This document shows, piece after piece, positions 24,778 through 32,094 of a DNA stretch of 64,000 nt. The stretch comes from Faunimonas pinastri (GTDB taxonomy: Bacteria > Pseudomonadota > Alphaproteobacteria > Rhizobiales > Afifellaceae), in the NCBI RefSeq assembly GCF_900110915.1, contig NZ_FOFG01000002.1:403434-467433 (forward strand), given 5' to 3'. The notes under the pieces are model-generated. The model was given only the letters and a program-made list of their open reading frames with translations, was not told the DNA's origin and made no database searches. The position numbers were made by a program, and so were the translations under genes. Numbering within the stretch: the stretch's first letter is position 1; each line of letters starts with the position of its first letter.

Positions 24778-25386
24778 ATGAAACGAGGCATCTGCAGGGC
24801 GGTACTGGCCGCCATTGCGCTCGGCCTTATCGGGTGCTCGGCACAGGCGGGCCAGACCGGCGCCGCCATGACCACCAATGGACAGACAGGCGCTCCCATC
24901 GGCCAGATCGGCTTCTGCCAGCGCGAACCCCAGCAGTGCCAGCCGCGCGGCCCTCGCGTCGTGATGCCCAGCAACCAGAACAACTGGCACGAACTCATCG
25001 CGGTCAATCTCGGCGTCAACACCGCCATCCAGCCCGCGACCGACCAGGAGATCTACGGCGTCGAGGAATATTGGGCGATCCCCACGAAATACGGCGACTG
25101 CGAGGATTACGCGCTGCTGAAGCAGAAGGATTTGCTGGCGCGTGGCTGGCCGAGCTCGGACCTGCTGATCGCCGTGGTCTTCGACGAAGCGGGCGCAGGC
25201 CATGCCGTGCTCGTCGTGCGCCTCACCGACGGCGACTACATCCTCGACAACAAGACCGACGACATCAAGGTCTGGACCAAGACCGCCTATCGCTACGTCA
25301 AGCGGCAGTCAGAAACCGACCCGCGCCGCTGGGATTCGATTGGCGACTGGCGCTGGAACGAGGTGCTGACCTCCGCTCCGCGCTGA
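24778..25386 (+). CDS. bacterial transglutaminase-like cysteine protease (BTLCP, LapG-type fold)
   Basis: The 202-residue exported protein has a signal sequence with a plausible lipobox (L-I-G-C) or signal-peptidase I site (A-Q-A). The catalytic triad pattern of the BTLCP family is visible: K-Y-G-D-C-E-D-Y-A-L (Cys), G-A-G-H-A-V-L-V-V (His) and Y-I-L-D-N (Asp). LapG members cleave adhesins under c-di-GMP control. A double-PilZ gene lies just upstream, which is suggestive, but no adhesin or LapD-like gene is in view. Confidence 0.88.
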   Translation: MKRGICRAVLAAIALGLIGCSAQAGQTGAAMTTNGQTGAPIGQIGFCQREPQQCQPRGPRVVMPSNQNNWHELIAVNLGVNTAIQPATDQEIYGVEEYWAIPTKYGDCEDYALLKQKDLLARGWPSSDLLIAVVFDEAGAGHAVLVVRLTDGDYILDNKTDDIKVWTKTAYRYVKRQSETDPRRWDSIGDWRWNEVLTSAPR

Positions 25387-25424
25387 CCCCGGTCAGCGCA
25401 GCGGCATTCGTTCGCCAAAGTCGG

Positions 25425-25958
25425 TCATTCGCCGATGCGGCGGAGACCTGAAGCGAAGCGTCGCCAATTGGCGACGTAGCGGGCGGCGGAAGCCCGATTG
25501 TTCTCGCCGCCCTCGGGACCAAGGGTCCGAACGATCTTCCCGGGAATGCCGACCACCAGCGAATTTTCCGGAATGACCTTGCCTTCCGGCACCAGAGCCC
25601 CTGCCCCGATCAGGCTATTGCGGCCGATCACCGCTCCGTTCAGCACGATCGCGCCCATGCCGACCAGCACGTTGTCCTCGATCGTGCAGCCATGGAGAAT
25701 CGCGCGGTGGCCGATGGTGCAATCCGCGCCGACGGTGACGGGAAACCCCGGATCGGTGTGAACGACGCAGTGCTCCTGGATGTTCGACCGCGCGCCGACC
25801 GCGATCGGTTCGTTGTCGCCCCTCAACGCCGCGCCGAACCAGACGCTGGCATCCACGTCCAGCCTCACTTTGCCCACGACGACCGCGTTCTCCGCGATCC
25901 AGTATTCGCCCTCGGCGGGAAGCTCCGGGGAAACGCCATCGAGGCTATAGAGGCTCAT
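25425..25958 (-). CDS. gamma-class carbonic anhydrase family protein
   Basis: The 177-residue left-handed beta-helix protein is built from hexapeptide repeats. The family markers are R-G-D-N-E-P-I, N-I-Q-E-H-C-V-V-H-T-D and I-G-H-R-A-I-L-H-G-C, which supply the three zinc-binding histidines. The C-terminal helix (A-R-Y-V-A-N-W-R-R-F) caps the trimer. Many such YrdA/PaaY-like proteins have weak or unproven carbonic anhydrase activity. It is 4 nt from the next gene on the same strand. Confidence 0.9.
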   Translation of the reverse strand: MSLYSLDGVSPELPAEGEYWIAENAVVVGKVRLDVDASVWFGAALRGDNEPIAVGARSNIQEHCVVHTDPGFPVTVGADCTIGHRAILHGCTIEDNVLVGMGAIVLNGAVIGRNSLIGAGALVPEGKVIPENSLVVGIPGKIVRTLGPEGGENNRASAARYVANWRRFASGLRRIGE

Positions 25959-25962
25959 TCCG

Positions 25963-26274
25963 TCACATCCTGATATAGAGGCTCAGCACGAATATACCCG
26001 CGCAAACGCTCCACATGCCAGAGACGAGAAAGCCCAGCGCCGCCGCCTGCGGGCGAACCTCCCGGCTGCGGAGACCGGCCAGGATCTTGCGCGAGACGAT
26101 CACCGGCCCGCCGAACATGCTGAGAAGAATGGAGATCCCGCTGGTGGCCAGGGTCTGGTTGGGGAGCAGGAAATCGGCGGGGCGTCGGGTCAGGAGCTCA
26201 TAGAAGCTGGCGACCACACCCGCCATGGCGAAACCGATCGCCGCGCAGAAAACGAAGGCTTCAAACTGGGCCAT
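25963..26274 (-). CDS. small inner-membrane protein, three to four TM segments
   Basis: The 103-residue hydrophobic protein begins M-A-Q-F-E-A-F-V-F-C-A-A-I-G-F-A-M, with further segments around residues 40-60 and 78-100 (F-L-V-S-G-M-W-S-V-C-A-G-I-F-V-L-S-L-Y). It resembles a conserved rhizobial membrane family without known function. A GTG three codons upstream (26283) is an alternative start. It precedes the gamma-carbonic anhydrase gene by 4 nt, so they are cotranscribed. A CtrA-like site lies just upstream. Confidence 0.7.
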   Translation of the reverse strand: MAQFEAFVFCAAIGFAMAGVVASFYELLTRRPADFLLPNQTLATSGISILLSMFGGPVIVSRKILAGLRSREVRPQAAALGFLVSGMWSVCAGIFVLSLYIRM

Positions 26275-26286
26275 TCCCCTCACCCC

Positions 26287-26301
26287 TTAACATTTTGTTA
26301 A
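26287..26301. promoter_or_regulatory. CtrA-type box TTAA-N7-TTAA
   Basis: TTAA (26287-26290), 7 nt, then TTAA (26298-26301) is an exact match to the consensus of the cell-cycle regulator CtrA of alphaproteobacteria. It lies 13-27 bp upstream of the small membrane-protein gene. A third TTAA is at 26305. Confidence 0.45.
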
Positions 26302-26330
26302 AGTTTAAGGGAAATTACGCCGCACGCAAA

Positions 26331-26365
26331 CGGGCCGCAACCTGAACAACCCAGATTGCAGCCCG
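26331..26365. terminator. hairpin terminator after the DUF3126 gene
   Basis: CGGGCCGCAA (26331-26340) pairs with TTGCAGCCCG (26356-26365) with one G-U pair across a 15-nt loop. An A-run lies on the left and ATTTTT on the right, so it could act in either direction. It ends the minus-strand DUF3126 transcript. Confidence 0.65.
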
Positions 26366-26389
26366 ATTTTTACAGATCGTTAACGGTGG

Positions 26390-26602
26390 TCAGGGGTCGA
26401 GATCGACGCCGAGGATTGCCATCTGGAAGTTGTAGGAAAGCTCGTCATCCTCATCGTCCAAATAAACCAGGCCGATGAACTCCTCGCCGACGAAGACTTC
26501 GGCAGAGTCATCCTTGCGGGGACGGGCCTTCACCTTGATGGTGTTGTTGCCGAAAAGCTTCTGGAAATAGGCTTCCAGCTTCTTCAGATCATCGATCTTC
26601 AC
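26390..26602 (-). CDS. DUF3126 family protein
   Basis: The 70-residue protein is full length for this alphaproteobacterial family: K-L-E-A-Y-F-Q-K-L-F-G-N, then I-K-V-K-A-R-P-R-K-D-D-S-A-E-V-F-V-G-E-E-F-I-G and an acidic E-D-D-E-L-S-Y-N-F-Q-M-A-I-L. It often follows cysE in rhizobia, as here. Function unknown. A GGGGC/GCCCC hairpin lies in its leader (26620-26633) and may terminate cysE. Confidence 0.9.
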   Translation of the reverse strand: MKIDDLKKLEAYFQKLFGNNTIKVKARPRKDDSAEVFVGEEFIGLVYLDDEDDELSYNFQMAILGVDLDP

Positions 26603-26703
26603 GTTCTATCCTTCGAATCGGGGCTTTCGCCCCTGTCTGACACATGTCGCGGGCGGCCTCAACCAACCTCCGCGGGGTTTGCGAAGCTGGCCACGAGGCC
26701 GCT

Positions 26704-27534
26704 CTATTTCTCCCCCGCCGCTTCTCGAAGGATCTGGTCCATGTTGCGGGAGGGCTCCGAACAGCCGGCCCTGCCGACCACCTGCGCCGGCACGCCGGCC
26801 ACGGTTGTGTTCGGCGGCACCGGCTTCAACACGACAGAGCCCGCCGCGATCCGCGAGCAATTGCCAACCTCGATATTGCCAAGGATCTTGGCCCCGGCAC
26901 CGATGAGCACGCCACGCCGGATCTTGGGATGACGGTCGCCCTTTTCCTTGCCGGTCCCGCCGAGGGTCACGTTCTGCAGGATCGACACGTCGTCGTCGAT
27001 CACGGCCGTGCTGCCGATCACCACGCCGGTGCCATGATCCATGAAGACGCCCTTTCCGATCGGCACGGCCGGATGAATATCGACCTGGAAGACCTCGGAG
27101 ACGCGGCTTTGCAGATAGAGCGCGTAGTCGAGACGACCGATGCCGTAGAGCCAGTGGCCGAGGCGCTGGGCCTGGATGGCGTGGAAGCCCTTGAAATAAA
27201 GCACCGGCTCGATGAAGCGCTGGCAGGCGGGATCGCGATCGAACACGGCCACCAGATCCACCCGAAGCGCCACCGAAAGCTCGGGGTCGGCCTCGTACAT
27301 TTCCGCGAAGCTCTGCCGGATCGTCTCCCCGGAAAGGGCAGGATGCGCCAGCCGCTCGGAGACGCGAAAAGCGACCGCATCCTCCAGCCGGTCCTGGCTG
27401 AGGATATTGGCGTGTATGAAGCCACGCAGCGCCGGATCGCGCAACGCCGCTTCCGCTTCGCCGCGCAACCTCGTCCAGACGGGATCGACGGCTTCCAGCG
27501 CGGAGGCGGCCGAATGTGTGGGTGTCAGGGCCAT
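26704..27534 (-). CDS. cysE: serine O-acetyltransferase
   Basis: The 276-residue enzyme makes O-acetylserine, the direct precursor of cysteine. The N-terminal helical domain (about 1-140) is followed by the left-handed beta-helix with H-P-A-V-P-I-G-K-G-V-F-M-D-H-G-T-G-V-V-I-G (catalytic Asp-His) and G-G-T-G-K-E-K-G-D-R-H-P-K-I. The C-terminal tail is long and does not end in the Ile seen in synthase-complex-forming forms. It ends G-E-K. GAGGAG supports the ATG. The stop is followed by 8-bp arms GCGGCCTC (26653) and GAGGCCGC (26695). Confidence 0.95.
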   Translation of the reverse strand: MALTPTHSAASALEAVDPVWTRLRGEAEAALRDPALRGFIHANILSQDRLEDAVAFRVSERLAHPALSGETIRQSFAEMYEADPELSVALRVDLVAVFDRDPACQRFIEPVLYFKGFHAIQAQRLGHWLYGIGRLDYALYLQSRVSEVFQVDIHPAVPIGKGVFMDHGTGVVIGSTAVIDDDVSILQNVTLGGTGKEKGDRHPKIRRGVLIGAGAKILGNIEVGNCSRIAAGSVVLKPVPPNTTVAGVPAQVVGRAGCSEPSRNMDQILREAAGEK

Positions 27535-27619
27535 GAAGGTCTCCTCGTTGCCCCTTATATAGCGCAGGATTTCTGAACTGAGTATGTCCGGCGGGGCCGG
27601 GCACACTGCCGCGTGGCGG

Positions 27620-28372
27620 TCAGGCTTCCGACAGGAACTCCATAACCGCCTTCTTGGCGGTGCGGTCGCCGACCGCCTTCATGTGATCGCGGCCCTGGAT
27701 ATGGAAAATACGCGAATCCGGGATGAGGTCGGCGATGGGCTCCGGCGGCCCGGCGACGTCGTCCGTCGTACCGACAGCGACAAGCACGGGAACCCGGATG
27801 GCGCGGAGTTCGTCCTCGGTCATCACCTGCCGGCTGGCGAGGATGCAGGCGGCCAGCGCCTCGCGGTCGCTCCTGGTCTGCTCCGCGAACATCCGGAACA
27901 TGCGGCCTTGCGGCGTCGTGACATCGTCGATGGACGGGGCGAGCAAAGCGTCGGCGATCGGCTGCGGCGCTCCCACGCCGATCAGCAGTCCCGCGCCAAG
28001 CCCGGCCAGAACGGCGCGACGAACGCGCTCGGGATGGTCCAGCGCGAGAAATGCCGTGATGCGGGCGCCCATGGAATAGCCCATCACGTCCGCCCGCTCG
28101 ATACCCAGATGGTCCAGCAGGCGGCAGGCGTCGGCGGCCATCGCGGGCGTGCCGTAGGCCGCCGGGTCGTGCGGCTTGTCGCTCTGCCCGTGGCCGCGAT
28201 TGTCCAGCGCGATAACGCGCCGGCCGGCGGCAAGGAGATCGCGCACCCACAACGTGTCCATCCAGTTCACGCGGTGATTGGAGGCGAAGCCGTGGATCAG
28301 CAGGATCGGCTCGCCCTCCCCCTGGTCGATGTAGGCGATCTGGAGATTGTCGGAGCGGAAGAACTGAACCAT
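27620..28372 (-). CDS. alpha/beta hydrolase fold protein
   Basis: The 250-residue enzyme has the canonical order: P-I-L-L-I-H-G-F-A-S-N-H (oxyanion loop), V-I-A-L-D-N-R-G-H-G-Q-S, the nucleophile elbow V-M-G-Y-S-M-G-A, an acid near P-V-L-V-A-V-G-T-T-D-D and the histidine in Q-G-R-D-H-M-K-A-V. A complete Ser-Asp-His triad implies activity as an esterase or related hydrolase. The substrate is unknown. ATG 28372 is preceded by ACAGG. Divergent from the zinc-finger gene. Confidence 0.88.
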   Translation of the reverse strand: MVQFFRSDNLQIAYIDQGEGEPILLIHGFASNHRVNWMDTLWVRDLLAAGRRVIALDNRGHGQSDKPHDPAAYGTPAMAADACRLLDHLGIERADVMGYSMGARITAFLALDHPERVRRAVLAGLGAGLLIGVGAPQPIADALLAPSIDDVTTPQGRMFRMFAEQTRSDREALAACILASRQVMTEDELRAIRVPVLVAVGTTDDVAGPPEPIADLIPDSRIFHIQGRDHMKAVGDRTAKKAVMEFLSEA

Positions 28373-28534
28373 GACCTGTTCCGTCGGGTGATCGGGTGAG
28401 CGGCGGCGCACCATAGAGCGGGGTTGCGAGAAAGTCAGTCACCCGATGCGTCGGGCCTGTTCTTGCGCGTTCCGCACGGCTATTGTCCGCCGATCCGGCA
28501 CCGCCGAACGTCGCAGCTGAATCAGGAGAGCCGA

Positions 28535-28777
28535 ATGGCCGACAGGATCATTCCGCATTTTCACAACACCGCCGGCCTCGAAGCCATCAAGGTCGGCGCC
28601 AAGGAATTCATGTGCGTCGGCGCGCTGCCGCCGTTCGACCATCCGCACATCTTCATCGACATGGGCGGAGAGAACGAGGCGATCTGCTCCTATTGCTCCA
28701 CCGTCTATCGCTATGACCCGACGCTCGGGCCGCGCGAGACCGTGCCGGCCGACTCGCTTTATTCCCCGGCGGACTGA
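28535..28777 (+). CDS. NDUFS6-type zinc-binding protein (zf-CHCC)
   Basis: The 80-residue protein has the CHCC pattern: C-V-G-A-L-P-P-F-D-H-P-H-I-F-I-D-M-G, then A-I-C-S-Y-C-S-T-V-Y. This is the bacterial homologue of the mitochondrial complex I accessory subunit NDUFS6 and may associate with NADH dehydrogenase in alphaproteobacteria. The GGAGAG site at good spacing supports the ATG. The following flavoprotein gene starts 10 nt after its stop. Confidence 0.9.
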   Translation: MADRIIPHFHNTAGLEAIKVGAKEFMCVGALPPFDHPHIFIDMGGENEAICSYCSTVYRYDPTLGPRETVPADSLYSPAD

Positions 28778-28787
28778 CCGGCCGGAC

Positions 28788-29912
28788 ATGGCGAGCATCG
28801 CCATTGCCGGCGCGGGTATTGCCGGGCTCGCGGCCGCCATCGCCCTTGCCCGCGAGGGACACCGGGTCGACCTGCACGAGCGCGCCGAGGCGCTGACGGA
28901 AGTCGGAGCCGGCATTCAGCTCTCGCCGAACGCGATGGCGATCCTCAGGAGCCTGCGGCTCGACGAGGCGGTTCTCGCCCGCGCCTTTCAGCCCGCCTGC
29001 GTGGAGATCCACGCCCGCAACGGCCGTGTGCTCAACGAGATCCCGCTCGGCGAGAGGATCCGCGAGCGGTACGGCGCGCCTTACGCGGTGCTGCATCGGG
29101 CCGATCTGCAGGCCGTGCTTCTGGAAGAGGCGCGGCAGACGCCCGGCCTCTGCCTCTCCCTGGCAAGCCCCCTCGCCTTTGTCCGGCAGGACGGGACCGA
29201 GGTCGTCTATCGCGCCGGCGAGACGGAGCGAACGGCGGATATCCTGATTGCCGCCGACGGGGTGAATTCGCGGGCGCGCGCCGATATCTTCGGACGGGGC
29301 GGACCGACGGAGACGGGTTACACCGCATGGCGGGCGGTGATCAGCCGCGACCGCATCCCCTACGGCCTGCGCACCGACGTGACCGGCCTCTGGTTCGGCG
29401 AGGCGAGCCACCTCGTCCATTATCCTGTGAAGGGTGGCTCGGAGTTGAACCTCGTGGCCATCGCCCGTTCGTCGCGCGATCCCCGCCCGCCGCTCGACGG
29501 TTTCGCCGAGCCGATCAGGGCGCTCAAGGACACCGCTCCCGCGTGGATCGCGTGGCCGCTCCGCGGCATGGATGCCTCCGAGGGATGGGTGCAGAACAGG
29601 GTGGCTCTGGCCGGCGACGCGGCGCATGCAATGGTGCCCAGCGCCGCCCAGGGAGGAGCGCAGGCGATCGAGGACGCGGCCGTTCTGACGCGCTGCCTTT
29701 CGACCCATGACAACCCGGTTGCGGCACTTGCCGCCTACGATTCGATCCGTCGCCCGCGGGCTACCCGCATCGCTGCGGAGTCGCTCCGTAATCTCCGCAT
29801 CTATGGTCTGCGCGGGCCTGCCGCCTTGGCGCGCGATACGGTGATCTCCACCCTGCCGGGCCGCACGCATCTGTCGCGTCTGGACTGGCTCTACTCTCCC
29901 CAGCCGGGCTGA
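28788..29912 (+). CDS. FAD-dependent aromatic hydroxylase-like monooxygenase
   Basis: The 374-residue group A flavoprotein monooxygenase has an N-terminal G-A-G-I-A-G-L-A-A-A-I-A-L dinucleotide motif, a central D-G motif (I-A-A-D-G-V-N-S) and the G-D motif A-G-D-A-A-H-A-M-V-P-S-A-A-Q-G-G-A-Q-A-I-E-D-A. The pattern resembles salicylate and 3-hydroxybenzoate hydroxylases. The ring substrate cannot be deduced, and no catabolic neighbours are present. Probably cotranscribed with the zinc-finger gene. Confidence 0.88.
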   Translation: MASIAIAGAGIAGLAAAIALAREGHRVDLHERAEALTEVGAGIQLSPNAMAILRSLRLDEAVLARAFQPACVEIHARNGRVLNEIPLGERIRERYGAPYAVLHRADLQAVLLEEARQTPGLCLSLASPLAFVRQDGTEVVYRAGETERTADILIAADGVNSRARADIFGRGGPTETGYTAWRAVISRDRIPYGLRTDVTGLWFGEASHLVHYPVKGGSELNLVAIARSSRDPRPPLDGFAEPIRALKDTAPAWIAWPLRGMDASEGWVQNRVALAGDAAHAMVPSAAQGGAQAIEDAAVLTRCLSTHDNPVAALAAYDSIRRPRATRIAAESLRNLRIYGLRGPAALARDTVISTLPGRTHLSRLDWLYSPQPG

Positions 29913-29937
29913 CCCGGCCCGGCAAATCGGGTTTTTC
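29911..29937 (+). terminator. weak terminator candidate after the monooxygenase gene
   Basis: ACCCG (29912) can pair with CGGGT (about 29928) across an 11-nt loop ahead of TTTTT. The stem is short and overlaps the stop codon. Confidence 0.35.
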
Positions 29938-30038
29938 CGGAACGTCCCCGGTCATCGTGCATTTACCAAACAGCATTGCCGACGCCCAAATTTTGGGCGC
30001 TTGGCACGCTTTGCAGCACATCACCAAGGGAGACACCG

Positions 30039-31400
30039 ATGACTCGCAAGCTTCTGGCGAGCAGCGCTCTAGTCGCACTTTTGACCGCCGGCACCATGGG
30101 GGTCGCCAGCGCTCAGAGCACGACCACCAATGCGCCCGCCAATACGACGGGAACGGCAGCTCCTGCGCGAAATACACCCGTCCCGCTTGGCCATCCCGCC
30201 CTCGCGTCGACCCTGATGGGCGCCAGCGTCTACCCGAACGCCGATTCGAACTCGACCAAGATCGGCGACATCAATGACGTCGTCGTGGATCCGCAGGGCA
30301 CCGTGAACCAGGTCGTGATCGGCGTGGGAGGCTTTCTCGGCATCGGAGAGAAGGACGTCGCCGTTCCCTTCAATCAGATCCAGGTGCTGAACAATAACGG
30401 CAGCCTCTGGATCGTCTACAACAAGAGCAAGAACGAGTTGCAGGCCGCGCCGGCCTTTGACAGGGGCTCGCTCCGTCCGCACTCGACTTCCGCGAGCAAG
30501 GCCGGCAACACCGGCGATCAGGCAGCCATGACGGCAGCTCCGGCTGCCGGGAGCACGACCGAAACCACGACGACCACGACCACCACCACGGCCGACACGG
30601 CCCCGGCGGCGGTTCCGAACTCCGCGTTCCTGACGCAGAGCAACGATCAGCTGCGCGCCAGCAAGGTGATGGGCTCCACGCTCTACGGGCCGGACAACCA
30701 GAACATCGGTTCGGTCTCCGACATCATCGTGACGCCGGCCGGCATGGCCCAGTCCGCGATCGTGGACGTCGGCGGCTTCCTCGGCGTCGGCAGCAAGAAG
30801 GTCGCGATCCCCTTCGACCAGATCCAGCTGGCGATGCCCGCGGCCGTGACCACGCCGACTCCGAACGCCGCAACCGGCAACGGCACCGCTCCGGGCGCAC
30901 CCGTGGCCACGAGCCCGGCACCCGCGACGGCGGCACCGACCCCGGCTGACGGTACGACCGCGACGCCCCCGAACGGCACCCCCGCTTCGGTCAATACCAG
31001 CGGCACGGCTCCCCGTCTCACGGTCGCCATGACGCAGGACCAGCTGAAGAACGCCCCGGCTTTCGACCAGAACTCGGTCGCCGGCAACAACAACGACAAC
31101 GGCGCCTCCAAGCCGCAGGCGATCAGCGCCGACAAGTTGCTGGGCACCAAGGTCTATGGCTCCGACAACCAGAATGTCGGCAGCGTCAACGACCTGATCA
31201 TGGACCAGAAGGGTACGGTTCAGGCCGCCATCGTTGACGTGGGCGGTTTCCTCGGCATCGGCCAGAAGTCGGTCGCGATGCAGTTCGGTTCGCTGAACCT
31301 GCAGACCGACAACACCGGCGCGCTGCGCGTCTCCACGGCCGCGACCCAGGACCAGCTGAAGAACGCGCCGACATTCCAGGACAACACGGCCAACAAGTAA
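30039..31400 (+). CDS. exported protein with three PRC-barrel domains
   Basis: The 453-residue protein has a Sec signal peptide (M-T-R-K-L-L-A-S-S-A-L-V-A-L-L-T-A, cleavage near V-A-S-A). Three PRC-barrel modules follow (about residues 45-110, 195-255 and 365-425). Each carries an I-G-(D/S)-(I/V)-N/S-D or G-S-V-(S/N)-D motif and a V-G-G-F-L-G-(I/V)-G core, and they are separated by Thr/Ala/Pro-rich linkers, including a T-T-T-T run. The last two modules are nearly alike. The short motif T-Q-D-Q-L-K-N-A-P follows modules 2 and 3. The domain binds other proteins or RNA in cytosolic contexts. A periplasmic triplet is characteristic of rhizobia but unassigned. Confidence 0.8.
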   Translation: MTRKLLASSALVALLTAGTMGVASAQSTTTNAPANTTGTAAPARNTPVPLGHPALASTLMGASVYPNADSNSTKIGDINDVVVDPQGTVNQVVIGVGGFLGIGEKDVAVPFNQIQVLNNNGSLWIVYNKSKNELQAAPAFDRGSLRPHSTSASKAGNTGDQAAMTAAPAAGSTTETTTTTTTTTADTAPAAVPNSAFLTQSNDQLRASKVMGSTLYGPDNQNIGSVSDIIVTPAGMAQSAIVDVGGFLGVGSKKVAIPFDQIQLAMPAAVTTPTPNAATGNGTAPGAPVATSPAPATAAPTPADGTTATPPNGTPASVNTSGTAPRLTVAMTQDQLKNAPAFDQNSVAGNNNDNGASKPQAISADKLLGTKVYGSDNQNVGSVNDLIMDQKGTVQAAIVDVGGFLGIGQKSVAMQFGSLNLQTDNTGALRVSTAATQDQLKNAPTFQDNTANK

Positions 31401-31436
31401 CGGCTGAAGTCCCGGACCGGAGGTCCGAAGAACGAA

Positions 31437-31463
31437 GCCCGCCGGAATCCCCGGCGGGCTTTT
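31437..31463 (+). terminator. Rho-independent terminator of the PRC-barrel gene
   Basis: GCCCGCCGG (31437-31445) pairs with CCGGCGGGC (31451-31459), loop 5 nt, followed by TTTT. Confidence 0.95.
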
Positions 31464-31779
31464 CGTCGAGCGGAGCCGAGGGGCGCATCGCTCCCCAACC
31501 ATGGGTGCGGAGCGCTGCCGAGGAGGGACCTATCCTCTGCGCTCTCAGGACGGAGTCCGCAGCCGATTCGCCGTTCAGGACGGCCGTCATATCGCCGACC
31601 GATGGCGGCTCGTGCGGTCGACTACGGGGGATTCGCTCCAGAGACGCGCCCGGTTCAGGGCCTTCCCGCAGGGGAAGAGCAACTGGCCCGATGCTGACGG
31701 TGGTGGTGGTCCTGGGGGTCTTCTTCCTTTCCTCGTTACACTTGCGCGCAGCCTCGGGCGCGGGCAAAAGGATGCCAAC
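31464..31779. other. region without a recognisable gene upstream of tRNA-Leu
   Basis: No supported protein gene. Several frames are open but have arginine/proline-rich, non-protein-like composition. The tRNA-Leu promoter must lie near the right end. No convincing -35/-10 pair was found. Confidence 0.5.
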
Positions 31780-32093
31780 GCGGACGTGGCGAAACCGGTA
31801 GACGCAGCAGACTTCTTTGGAGTGCCCGGGGGGAAATCCCCGGAGTAGAACCGCTCAAATTCGGGGAAAGCCAAGGACCACGGTCCGGCCAATCCCGAGC
31901 CAAGCCGGGTTCGTCCCGGAAGGTGTAGAGACTAGACGGGCGGCACCTTAGGTCCGGCGAAAGCGGGATGATGGTGAAGGGATAGTCCAGACCACGAACG
32001 GCCGGAGCGATCCGGCCGGCGGCGGAAGCCGAAGTGGTACGAAAATCTGTTTCTCGTATGGGAGTGCGGGTTCGAGCCCCGCCGTCCGCACCA
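31780..32093 (+). tRNA. tRNA-Leu(UAA), split by a group I intron
   Basis: The 5' exon is 31780-31814 and the 3' exon 32042-32093, giving an 87-nt tRNA with CCA encoded. Acceptor GCGGACG pairs with CGTCCGC. The D-stem is GCG/CGC with AAACCGGTAGA. The anticodon stem is GCAGA/TCTGT, the T-stem GCGGG/CCCGC with TTCGAGC, and a class II variable arm is present. The spliced anticodon loop reads C-T-T-A-A-A-A, anticodon UAA. The intron lies between anticodon bases U34 and A35, the same site as the cyanobacterial tRNA-Leu introns. The CCA ends 1 nt before the convergent gmk stop codon. Confidence 0.97.
31815..32041 (+). ncRNA. group I intron in tRNA-Leu(UAA), self-splicing type (227 nt)
   Basis: All core helices can be drawn. 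P1: exon ACTT with GAGT, with the U-G wobble at the splice site. P2: CCGGGG/CCCCGG. P3: CCGC (31851)/GCGG (31940). P4: TCGGG (31861)/CCCGA (31894). P5: GCC/GGC. P6: CCGGG/CCCGG. P7: GACTA (31930)/TAGTC (31983). P8: CACC/GGTG. P9: ACCAC (31991)/GTGGT (32034). The conserved AGAGACTAGACGGG and ATAGTCC segments and the terminal G at 32041 are diagnostic. The compact size and tRNA anticodon-loop location match subgroup IC3. No ORF for a homing endonuclease is inside. Confidence 0.95.
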
Positions 32094-32094
32094 G

